Assembly (NCBI GenBank): GCA_002394685.1 | Contig: DGUP01000058.1 | Coordinates: 1-64,000 of the forward strand | DNA from: Treponema sp. UBA4307 | GTDB taxonomy: Bacteria; Spirochaetota; Spirochaetia; Treponematales; Treponemataceae | Length of the DNA: 64,000 nucleotides | Reading direction: 5' to 3' | Part shown: positions 57,683 through 64,000 of the stretch, in pieces | Position numbering within the stretch: the first letter of the stretch is position 1 | How the letters are laid out: each line of letters opens with the position of its first letter | The notes under the pieces: generated by a model | Told to the model about the DNA's origin: nothing | What the model saw: the letters and a program-made list of their open reading frames with translations, nothing else | The model's database searches: none | Program-made: the position numbers and the translations under genes

Positions 57683-58601
57683 GAAGGGCAGTTTTTGCAT
57701 CACCCAGCGGATTTTTTTTGTGATCTATTGTAATCAATTTTCCATAAGAATCTTTGTAGAGACCTCCGGCTGCATAAGTAAAGTCCACGATTGCAATTAT
57801 TCTGGAAACAATAAAGCTTGCTCCCATAATAAAATATAAGAGGAAACTGAGAATTGAAATGGAAGGAATTTTTTTATTAAAGATGATTGCTTCATAAAAC
57901 GAGTTAAGGTCTGGTTTTGTCATTGTTATTCCATATGCTGCTGCAAATATAGTAAAAACCAAAAGAAGCTGAAGAAGTGCTTTTTTTATTCTGCCGCAAT
58001 AAAAGTTCTGTACTCCCAAGCCGCCCAGAAAAAATCCCAGAACTGCTGTGGTTGTATTAGATTTTGCAGAAACGTCTTCCTTCTTTACTTCATCTTTATG
58101 GTTCCATTTTGTCAGCTTAAATCCATCGGAATCTTTACCGGCTCCTGACCAGATGATAATTATTTCAATTATTGCCCATATTGTGTTAATGATAAGGAAA
58201 ACCAAATATATGCGGTGAAAAATTTGTTTGTAATCCATGAAGGAAAGGATATAAGAGGAGAGATAAGAAAATGCTTCATCCCCCTTACAAGGGTCCAGAT
58301 TTCTGAAATAAAAGGATATTGCAGAATCCTGGAGTTCTTCAAAAAATTTAGAGGCGGTATTCATTCCAATTGTTAAGAATGTAAATATAACGTGGATTAT
58401 ACCTCTGACTTTTTTTCCAAGATAAAAATCATGTGCCCCAGCATTACCTAAAAATATTCCCAGTAAAAGAGCTGTAATCCGTGTTTTTTTTGATTCATCA
58501 GTTTTTATTACTGGGGAAGCGTCGGGAATTTTTTCTCCGCAAAAGGAGCAGCTCTCTTCATCTTCACAGATTGCTGTTCCACATTTAGGACATAGTTTCA
58601 T
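57672..58601 (-). CDS. Zinc-ribbon protein with two TM2 domains
   Basis: A 309-residue protein. A four-cysteine zinc ribbon (KLCPKCGTAICEDEESCSFC) starts it, then a first TM2 unit (GIFLGNAGAHDFYLGKKVRG), a long middle with two more helices, and a second TM2 unit (GFFLGGLGVQNFYCGRIKKA) with a further pair of helices. It is the last gene of the array. AAGGAAAAG precedes the ATG, which lies inside the upstream gene (17-base overlap). The ribbon suggests contact with another protein or nucleic acid at the membrane. Function unknown. Confidence 0.85.
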   Translation of the reverse strand: MKLCPKCGTAICEDEESCSFCGEKIPDASPVIKTDESKKTRITALLLGIFLGNAGAHDFYLGKKVRGIIHVIFTFLTIGMNTASKFFEELQDSAISFYFRNLDPCKGDEAFSYLSSYILSFMDYKQIFHRIYLVFLIINTIWAIIEIIIIWSGAGKDSDGFKLTKWNHKDEVKKEDVSAKSNTTTAVLGFFLGGLGVQNFYCGRIKKALLQLLLVFTIFAAAYGITMTKPDLNSFYEAIIFNKKIPSISILSFLLYFIMGASFIVSRIIAIVDFTYAAGGLYKDSYGKLITIDHKKNPLGDAKTALPKP

Positions 58602-59013
58602 TTTCAGTCTTTTCCTTTTTTAAATAAACTACACGTCGGTTTTTAGAATCTTTATAAAGATTTGAAGCAATTCTAATCCAGTCGAAGCCTTTCCATAGAC
58701 CTGTCAGGTAGAAAAGTATTCTTGAAATTAATTTAATAACGGCCAGAATTATTACTTCTGTATTTGCTCGGGAAGGATCTGCCAGCAGCTGAATCCAGGA
58801 TAATTTCTTATAGGTATAGAAATATCCTGCAGTTGCAATAAGGCCTGAAATCAGCTGAATGAGGGCTTTCTTTGTCTTTCCAAGATAGAAGTTTTCAATG
58901 CCGAGTCTGCCCAGAAAGATACCGAATAGCAATGCAGCCAGACGGCTCTTTCTGGAAATTTGATTTTCTGTGGAGTTGACTTTATCTGCTTTTGAAACAG
59001 GATAAAGCTCCAA
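58585..59013 (-). CDS. TM2-domain membrane protein
   Basis: A 142-residue protein. The TM2 unit reads LLFGIFLGRLGIENFYLGKTKKA, here with an isoleucine-glutamate in place of the common histidine. Two further helices follow. It starts at a TTG (59013), five bases after AAGGAGT. Its end overlaps the next TM2 gene by 17 bases and its start lies 10 bases from the previous one, so the array is translated as a unit. Confidence 0.82.
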   Translation of the reverse strand: MELYPVSKADKVNSTENQISRKSRLAALLFGIFLGRLGIENFYLGKTKKALIQLISGLIATAGYFYTYKKLSWIQLLADPSRANTEVIILAVIKLISRILFYLTGLWKGFDWIRIASNLYKDSKNRRVVYLKKEKTENETMS

Positions 59014-59023
59014 GTTTTACTCC

Positions 59024-59422
59024 TTAGTCATTAACCCAGTTCTTAACGCGGAGAGAGTTCTTGTCAGTTCCGTTACCTGTTGCAATGATAATCCATTCAA
59101 CAAAGGCCCAGATTGATGGTACAATTAACAGGAGAATTCCAAATAAAAGTAATCCTGCTGATGGACCAAAGCTTGACACTGCACTTAATGGAGATAATGA
59201 TGAAACATCTTCTCCCAGTGTAATAAGATTAACAGCAGCCTTTGCAAATCCTACAATGTAGAGGACAAAGCCAAAAACTGTCATTAAAACCTGTGTCAGG
59301 CCTTTTCCGATTTTTCCAAGGTAGAAGTTGTGTACTCCAATGTTTCCAAGGAAAATACCAAGGAGCATTGCGCAAAGGCGGCTCTTTGGTGATACTGTTT
59401 CATTTGTTAATTCTGAACTCAT
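59024..59422 (-). CDS. TM2-domain membrane protein
   Basis: A 132-residue protein. It opens with a polar MSSELTNETVSPKSRLCAML and the TM2 signature GIFLGNIGVHNFYLGKIGKG, then a second helix and a third near the end (IPSIWAFVEWIIIATGNG), closing NSLRVKNWVND. GAGGT precedes the ATG. It is highly similar in layout to the two genes upstream: the N-terminal SPKSRLCAMLLGIFLG block is shared, pointing to recent gene duplication. Confidence 0.87.
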   Translation of the reverse strand: MSSELTNETVSPKSRLCAMLLGIFLGNIGVHNFYLGKIGKGLTQVLMTVFGFVLYIVGFAKAAVNLITLGEDVSSLSPLSAVSSFGPSAGLLLFGILLLIVPSIWAFVEWIIIATGNGTDKNSLRVKNWVND

Positions 59423-59453
59423 AATAATTACCTCACTATATATTAATTTTTAA

Positions 59454-59903
59454 TTAGTCTTCGTTTACCCAGACTTTTACAAGGAGTCCCTTACCGTCAC
59501 GGGCTTTTCCGCAGGCTACTTTAATCCATTCAACAAGAGCCCATATACCTGGCACAATAAGCATGATTACTCCTGAAAAGAGTAAAAATGCTGCAAAAAC
59601 AGCACCTGCTGCTGACAAACCGTTGTGGTGGAATGAATAGGAATGCTTATCTGCAAAAACAATTGCAAAGGCTCCGAACATGTAGAAAAGAAAACCAAAA
59701 ACTCTTAACAGACACTGAGCCAGACCTCTTCCAATTCTACCAAGATAGAAATTGTGAATTCCCAGATGTCCCAGGAAGATTCCTAAGAGCAGCGCGCAGA
59801 GGCGGCTTTTTGGAGATACTTCATTTGATGTGTCAGGGCTTTCTACAGGAACTACTTGTGTGTTTACAGGCTGAAGCTCTGTATTGTTTGTTTCATCACT
59901 CAT
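59454..59903 (-). CDS. TM2-domain membrane protein
   Basis: A 149-residue protein with a polar 30-residue N-terminus, the shared SPKSRLCALLLGIFLG block, the TM2 signature GHLGIHNFYLGRIGRGLAQC and a last helix ending VEWIKVACGKARDGKG. GAGGT precedes the ATG. It is the second gene of the array; it lacks the zinc ribbon of the first. Confidence 0.87.
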   Translation of the reverse strand: MSDETNNTELQPVNTQVVPVESPDTSNEVSPKSRLCALLLGIFLGHLGIHNFYLGRIGRGLAQCLLRVFGFLFYMFGAFAIVFADKHSYSFHHNGLSAAGAVFAAFLLFSGVIMLIVPGIWALVEWIKVACGKARDGKGLLVKVWVNED

Positions 59904-59973
59904 TTTTTTACCTCACTTATATTCTAGTAATAATGATTCATTATTTAATTAATCTGAATAAATTAAAAATATT

Positions 59974-60453
59974 TTATTTGTCGTGAATCCAGATTTTTAC
60001 AGGCAGATTTTTTCCGTCTCGGGCTTTTCCGGCTGCAACAAGAATCCAGTCAACCAGTGCCCAGATGTAGGATACCGTCATCATCAGCAGGCCTTTCCAG
60101 ATTGGACTATGACCAATAAGCATATTTCCACTGTGGAATGCTGCACCAAAAATCGATACAACATAAAGAATAAAACCGAAACAGTATATAAGGCACTGAG
60201 CAAGACCCCGGCCAATTTTTCCAAGATAGAAATTGCTTACTCCATAGGGTCCGAGGAAGATTCCCAGAAGCATGGCACACAGACGGCTCTTTGGAGAAAC
60301 TCCTGTCTGGTCCGCCTTTACTTCTTCTGCTGGAATGATTGTATTTTCAGGTTGAGAAAACTGTGACTGTTCATCAGCATTTTCCTTTTCGCAGTTTGGA
60401 CAGTGGGCTGTTCCTTCCGGCATAGGCTGTCCGCACTTTGGGCAGATAATCAT
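59974..60453 (-). CDS. Zinc-ribbon TM2-domain membrane protein
   Basis: A 159-residue protein that heads the array. The N-terminus is a zinc ribbon (ICPKCGQPMPEGTAHCPNCE, two CxxC pairs), followed by an acidic/Gln linker, the shared SPKSRLCAMLLGIFLG block, the TM2 signature GPYGVSNFYLGKIGRGLAQC and a last helix ending VDWILVAAGKARDGKN. GGAGG precedes the ATG. The promoter region upstream carries a 15-base palindrome. The ribbon-TM2 form also ends the array, so the cluster is bounded by ribbon-bearing members. Confidence 0.87.
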   Translation of the reverse strand: MIICPKCGQPMPEGTAHCPNCEKENADEQSQFSQPENTIIPAEEVKADQTGVSPKSRLCAMLLGIFLGPYGVSNFYLGKIGRGLAQCLIYCFGFILYVVSIFGAAFHSGNMLIGHSPIWKGLLMMTVSYIWALVDWILVAAGKARDGKNLPVKIWIHDK

Positions 60454-60469
60454 TTTTTACCTCCGTTTT

Positions 60470-60496
60470 CTATCATACTGATAGTGTATAATAGAA
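60470..60496 (-). promoter_or_regulatory. Promoter and palindrome of the TM2 array
   Basis: CTATCATACTGATAG (60470-60484) is an inverted repeat of 6 bases about a 3-base centre. A TATTAT/TATACA -10-like stretch on the minus strand (about 60493-60484) abuts it, so a protein bound there would block transcription of the array. Confidence 0.45.
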
Positions 60497-60564
60497 ATCA
60501 TCAGATTGAAAAGTCCTGTTTCAGAAATCCGGTTTTCAGGCAGCAGTCTTCTCTTTTCCTGAAA

Positions 60565-61362
60565 TTAGTCCTTTATGAAAAGTTCATTAATATTGTTTTG
60601 GATTACGTTTTTCAGTGCATTTACTTCTACAGTTTCCGGGAAGTTGCGCCATACAATGTATTTTGAATCCGGGGAAACTTCTGCAAGAGGACCTCCCTGA
60701 GGATTGTGAACGTTGTCGATGATTAAAGGATACTGTTCCCTGCCTGAATCTTCTATCTGGTCAGAGGTTACTGGACCTGGACCAAAGACCTGGGCAACTA
60801 AAAGACCTAAATCCCTTGCCAGGTAAGTCTGATTCCTGTTGCAGAATACAGTTACTCCTGCCAGTCCTTCTTCTTCCACACGCTTTTTTCCGTCTTCAAT
60901 AACCTTCACATATTCTGCGAGACGTTTTTCACGGATTTCTGTGGTGCCCAGAATTTCTGCAATCTTTAAGGTTTCTGCTGTAACTGTTTCAATTGAATTA
61001 TCGCAGTTGATTTTAATCATTTCTGCGTTACCCACAGAATCGCCTAAAGTTTTCATCATGCGTTCAAAGCCGGCGTAAATAAAATAGTCGCTTTCAGAAA
61101 TTGTCTGAATGTCTTCAACAGTAACTTCGTACTCAGGGGGATGCTGAAGGCTTGCAGGTGCAATAATCTGAACCTGATCAGCTCCGGCAATGAATGCAAA
61201 TGCTGCGGTCCAGCTGGTTGATGCAACAATCTTCTTCTCCTGTTTTTCAACAGTGCTGACATTTGTCTGTTCTGTTGCACTTTCCTGTTTTTTCTCACAT
61301 GAAGACAATGCCAGACCTGCAAGAATTACTGAAAGAAGAACAGTAATTTTTTTTGATTTCAT
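60565..61362 (-). CDS. Metal ABC transporter substrate-binding lipoprotein (ZnuA/TroA-like)
   Basis: A 265-residue lipoprotein (signal ending LALSSC, cysteine 22). The mature protein follows the cluster A-I metal-binding fold: IVASTSWTAAFAFIAGAD, then a ligand loop IIAPASLQHPPEYEVTVEDI with one histidine, SDYFIYAGFERMMKTLG, and a late DNVHNPQGGPLAEV with a second histidine. It lacks the long His/Asp-rich loop of many zinc proteins. The ATG overlaps the permease stop by 4 bases, so it is the third gene of the operon. It delivers Zn or Mn to the permease. Confidence 0.85.
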   Translation of the reverse strand: MKSKKITVLLSVILAGLALSSCEKKQESATEQTNVSTVEKQEKKIVASTSWTAAFAFIAGADQVQIIAPASLQHPPEYEVTVEDIQTISESDYFIYAGFERMMKTLGDSVGNAEMIKINCDNSIETVTAETLKIAEILGTTEIREKRLAEYVKVIEDGKKRVEEEGLAGVTVFCNRNQTYLARDLGLLVAQVFGPGPVTSDQIEDSGREQYPLIIDNVHNPQGGPLAEVSPDSKYIVWRNFPETVEVNALKNVIQNNINELFIKD

Positions 61363-62201
61363 TTTGTAACTCCTTTTTTAAGGGTGATTTTTCCAGCAGC
61401 CAGTAAAATTATGTACAGTAGTCCTGCCAGCAGTGAAATTGTTGCTGCAGGTGGCCAGTTGACTGCTACCGCCAAGATATAACCTAATAGTGAAATTGTA
61501 AATCCATTTAATGCACTGAAAATAAAGAGTTTTTTAATCCCGAATTTTTTAAGATTCAATGCGTCTGCCCCCAGAACAGGGAGAATAAGCAGGGAGTCAA
61601 TTAAGAATGCGCCAAGAAGTTTCATTGCAAGGGCAACAACCAGTGCAATTATCATCACCATAATTGTATAGTTCAGCTTTACCCGGATTCCCAGACTGGC
61701 AGCAATTTCCTGGTTAAAGAAAAGGGCTGTAATGGTTTTAAAATTCAGCACAATGTAAATTATAAGAAGAATTCCCATCCCCCCAAGAATAATTAAATCT
61801 GCCGGTAAAAGGGCAAATGGACTGCCCCACATAAGGTTCAAGGTATCTTTTGCAGGAACATCTTTTACATGCATAATCAGACTGGCTAAAGCCATTGAAA
61901 GTACCATGGCCGCTGCAGAAGCTGAGCCGAATCCCTGACCCTGGTTCCGGGAAAAAAACAGCAGGAGCAGAACCAGCAGAATGTTGATGATGATTGTAAC
62001 CGGCAGCAGGGGAAGTGACATTGCAAGAGAAATTGCCCCTCCAAGTATTACTCCGTGCATGAGCATATAGCGCAGGGGAATTAAATTCATACGGAGAACC
62101 ATTACTCCGCAGAGAGGAAAACTGATTCCTGAAATCATCATGGCAATAAAGCCTCTGAGAATTGGTGCAAGGGTAAATAAAAGGAGAAGTCTGTTAAACA
62201 T
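61359..62201 (-). CDS. Metal ABC transporter permease (ZnuB/TroC-like)
   Basis: A 280-residue permease with seven to nine hydrophobic segments. ABC-3 landmarks include LRGFIAMMISGISFPLCGVM near the start, MLMHGVILGGAISLAM, and SLGIRVKLNYTIMVM, with LLGAFLIDSLLILPVLGA near the end. Start 62201 is chosen because GGGGGA lies about 9 bases upstream and it abuts the ATPase stop with an 8-base overlap; a longer frame from 62261 would lie inside that gene. It is the channel of the Zn/Mn uptake system. Confidence 0.88.
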   Translation of the reverse strand: MFNRLLLLFTLAPILRGFIAMMISGISFPLCGVMVLRMNLIPLRYMLMHGVILGGAISLAMSLPLLPVTIIINILLVLLLLFFSRNQGQGFGSASAAAMVLSMALASLIMHVKDVPAKDTLNLMWGSPFALLPADLIILGGMGILLIIYIVLNFKTITALFFNQEIAASLGIRVKLNYTIMVMIIALVVALAMKLLGAFLIDSLLILPVLGADALNLKKFGIKKLFIFSALNGFTISLLGYILAVAVNWPPAATISLLAGLLYIILLAAGKITLKKGVTK

Positions 62202-63237
62202 TAAGGCTTTCCCCCAGATGTAAAATATCCCAGCCATGCATTTTCGCAAGTTCCGTGTCATGAGTTACAACGATGATTGTTGGGATTTCTGAAATTGTCA
62301 GGGAGCGGAGGATGTTCACAACCATTTTTCTGTTTTCACAATCCAGGGCAGCGGTTGGTTCATCCAGAAGAAGAAGTTTTGCTTTCTGTGCCAGGCACCT
62401 TGCAAGAGAGATTTTCTGTTTTTCTCCTCCGCTCAGGGAATCAAAATTCCTTCCTGCAAGCTTTTCACTGCAGGTTCTTTCCAGCACGTCTTTTATAATC
62501 TGTCTGCGGTTTCTGCTTCTTTCAGGAATTCCCAGGGAAATCACTTCTTCCACAGAAAGGGAAAATTTTGTTTTGTCATTTACCTGAGGAATGTAACCGA
62601 TTGTATATTTTGGCAGGGCAGAGATTTTTTTTCCGTCGATTAAAATTTCTCCGGATGCAGGTTTCAGGCTGCCGGTTAAGAGGCGGAGAAGTGTAGTTTT
62701 ACCTGCACCGTTTTCTCCCAGAATCATAAGGTGCCCGCCGCTTTTTACTTCAAAACTTAAATCCTTCAGGCTGCCGTATTTGTAGGAAAGATTTTTTACG
62801 CTTACATCAACTCCCTGAACAAGTCTTGCCCTCTGGCGGAGCAGAAAATACATCTGGTCCGAATCACTTAAATGTGAAAGCTGATCTTCTGTGGCACACA
62901 TCAGGCGGGGAATTAAGTTTGTATAGTTCACCTGAATTTTCTGACTGGAACTTTCATTCAGCTGATTTATATAGTCCAGAGCCAGCTGACTGAGAAGATT
63001 TGCATTTATTTTTGTAATGCCCAGTCTGGCGGTTAAAACTGCCGCTGCTTTTCCGATTGCAGTGTCATGACTGGAAAGAATATCTCCTTCCTCCAGAACA
63101 AGAGGGTTTTCTTTAAAAAAATTCTCTGCTTCAAATAAAGGATGGAGCCATTTTCCACGGCTTTCAAAGAGAAGCTGGTCATTCTTAAAAATACGAAGAG
63201 TAATACCTTCCGGCAAAGGTTCCAGATATTTTTCCAT
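62194..63237 (-). CDS. DUF1893-ABC ATPase fusion of the metal transporter
   Basis: A 347-residue protein of two parts. Residues 1-115 look like DUF1893 (ITLRIFKNDQLLFESRGKWL, then HDTAIGKAAAVLTARLGITK), the TM1506 type with a deaminase-like fold. From about residue 145 it is a standard ABC ATPase: Walker A LGENGAGKTTLL, Q-loop IPQ, signature LSGGEKQKISLARCLAQ, Walker B LLLLDEPTAALD and H-loop VTHD. It powers the metal transporter. AAGGGG precedes the ATG. The N-terminal domain may sense a ligand. This fusion is not one I know from other metal transporters. Confidence 0.87.
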   Translation of the reverse strand: MEKYLEPLPEGITLRIFKNDQLLFESRGKWLHPLFEAENFFKENPLVLEEGDILSSHDTAIGKAAAVLTARLGITKINANLLSQLALDYINQLNESSSQKIQVNYTNLIPRLMCATEDQLSHLSDSDQMYFLLRQRARLVQGVDVSVKNLSYKYGSLKDLSFEVKSGGHLMILGENGAGKTTLLRLLTGSLKPASGEILIDGKKISALPKYTIGYIPQVNDKTKFSLSVEEVISLGIPERSRNRRQIIKDVLERTCSEKLAGRNFDSLSGGEKQKISLARCLAQKAKLLLLDEPTAALDCENRKMVVNILRSLTISEIPTIIVVTHDTELAKMHGWDILHLGESLNV

Positions 63238-63277
63238 GATTTCCCCTTAAATCATATATTAATTTTTTCAAAAAGAG

Positions 63278-63283
63278 TATAAT
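63278..63283 (+). promoter_or_regulatory. -10 element of the terminal operon
   Basis: TATAAT (63278-63283) lies about 25 bases before the start at 63309. The -35 is not clear. It is close to the divergent start of the metal transporter operon (63237). Confidence 0.4.
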
Positions 63284-63308
63284 AAAACAAGGTGGAGAGT
63301 AAAAAATT

Positions 63309-63593
63309 ATGTTACTGATTATTGGTCTGGTTATTATAACGGTTCTTTTTGGAGCTGTTATAGGCATTCTGTTTGGTTCTTCCGGCGGTAATTATGATGA
63401 TATGAATTACGGTTCTAGAAATCAAAATTCTTACCTTAATTCATCAAACCGCAGATTAGAAAATAATTCTTCTCAGGAAGAGCACTGGGACAATTTTTAC
63501 GCCCGTGTGGATGCAGAGCCGTCAAATGTAGATCCTGATGATTTGTATGATGATGACCCGGACGAATATGAAGAATTGTACGGTGATGATTAA
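63309..63593 (+). CDS. Small membrane protein with acidic tail
   Basis: A 94-residue protein. One hydrophobic helix (residues 2-23, MLLIIGLVIITVLFGAVIGI) is followed by an Asn/Ser-rich stretch and a strongly acidic tail (DPDDLYDDDPDEYEELYGDD). GGTGGAGAG precedes the ATG. The next gene overlaps its end by 8 bases. No family recognised. Confidence 0.62.
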   Translation: MLLIIGLVIITVLFGAVIGILFGSSGGNYDDMNYGSRNQNSYLNSSNRRLENNSSQEEHWDNFYARVDAEPSNVDPDDLYDDDPDEYEELYGDD

Positions 63594-64000
63594 ATCCTCC
63601 AGAAACAAAAAAATGAAATTATCTAAGGGATGGAAGACAGCGGGATTTTTGCTGATTGCTTTTTGCGGATTTTTTAATTCCTGTTCCCTTCAGCAGAAAA
63701 AAGCGGCCCTGCTTTCTGCCGCAACAGAAATTGACCAGCTAAAGCAGCAGGTTTCAGAGCTTCAGTATAAAGTTGACCAGAAGGACCGTGAACTGAGCAA
63801 AATGAGGGACGTAGAAAAGGAACTGGGCGCCCTTATTGTTCAATCCTATTATAAAGAAGACTATGCAAGTTTATTTGTTTATGCAGGTACATTTATAAAA
63901 CTTTTTCCTGAATCAAAAAATCTTGACCTGTACAGGAGCTATTATTTCAGCGCAGTATCTGAACTTTCTGACCAGAAGCGGCTTAATGATGAAATTGACG
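63586..64000 (+). CDS. Lipoprotein with coiled coil, 3' truncated by the window
   Basis: At least 138 codons run to the window edge. A lipoprotein signal ends FFNSCSLQQ, followed by a coiled coil (ATEIDQLKQQVSELQYKVDQ and KDRELSKMRDVEKELG) and then a helical region (YYKEDYASLFVYAGTFIKLF) that looks like the start of a TPR-like or outer-membrane assembly domain. ATG 63586 overlaps the previous stop; ATG 63613 is an alternative. The full length and fold cannot be judged. Confidence 0.6.
   Translation, partial: MIKSSRNKKMKLSKGWKTAGFLLIAFCGFFNSCSLQQKKAALLSAATEIDQLKQQVSELQYKVDQKDRELSKMRDVEKELGALIVQSYYKEDYASLFVYAGTFIKLFPESKNLDLYRSYYFSAVSELSDQKRLNDEID

Noticed and set aside
60474..60564. Terminator after the metal transporter operon
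   Set aside because: TTTCAGG/CCTGAAA can pair but is followed by A and not T on the minus strand.

Overview
The window looks like chromosomal DNA of a low-GC spirochaete, most likely a gut or rumen Treponema. This is an inference from gene content: several lipoproteins with relaxed, spirochaete-type lipoboxes (LVSGC, FFSC, FTNC, FNSC), a secreted GH10 xylanase, three methyl-accepting chemotaxis proteins plus a GGDEF protein, a complete RecBCD set, and many Firmicutes-like accessory families (YolD/UmuC, CsoR/CopA, DUF2130, DUF436). I see no rRNA, tRNA, CRISPR array, transposase or phage structural gene.

Layout. 0.1-6.9 kb holds housekeeping and small enzymes: a MarR regulator, a YitT membrane protein, a DODA-like protein lacking most metal ligands, a flavin-binding pnpOx-like protein, phosphopentomutase (deoB), DUF436 and a TatD-like protein without its HxH motif. 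6.9-16.9 kb holds two chemoreceptors, a lipoprotein/flavodoxin pair, an acyltransferase/lipid-kinase operon, a membrane protein with a zinc-type tail and a diguanylate cyclase. 17.1-22.9 kb holds pncB, a tandem DUF1508 protein, a candidate minus-strand small RNA, the xylanase and two exported proteins. 23-25.3 kb holds two overlapping membrane-linked GTPase genes. 25.3-36.6 kb holds a MATE transporter divergent from glf, which is followed by recC-recB-recD. 36.6-47.3 kb holds two TetR regulators, DUF2130, a YqiA-like esterase, the csoR-copA copper operon with two CsoR-type operators, DUF2971, a CDF transporter and a C69 peptidase.

47.3-55.4 kb is the most disturbed part. A 400-bp non-coding stretch carries a mini-frame with an in-frame TAG. 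A yolD-like gene is separated from its usual partner, a umuC-type polymerase gene, by a lipase, an SH3/YARHG secreted-protein pair flanked by decayed remnants of a second copy, and an AlbA_2 regulator with repeated operator-like sites. 55.6-60.5 kb holds a third chemoreceptor and a five-gene tandem array of TM2-domain proteins with six TM2 domains; a further TM2 gene sits upstream of umuC. 60.5-63.2 kb is a zinc/manganese-type ABC operon whose ATPase has a DUF1893-like N-terminal domain. The window ends in a small membrane protein and a truncated coiled-coil lipoprotein gene.

Regulatory texture. Several genes (tatD-like, glf, MATE, the third MCP, probably plsC and the xylanase) have a -10 hexamer only 6-7 bases before the ATG and no Shine-Dalgarno sequence, suggesting leaderless mRNAs. 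Others use extended -10 promoters (TGnTAWAAT) with normal ribosome binding sites. A TTTTGTTATATAAC-type palindrome occurs upstream of two minus-strand promoters 16 kb apart.
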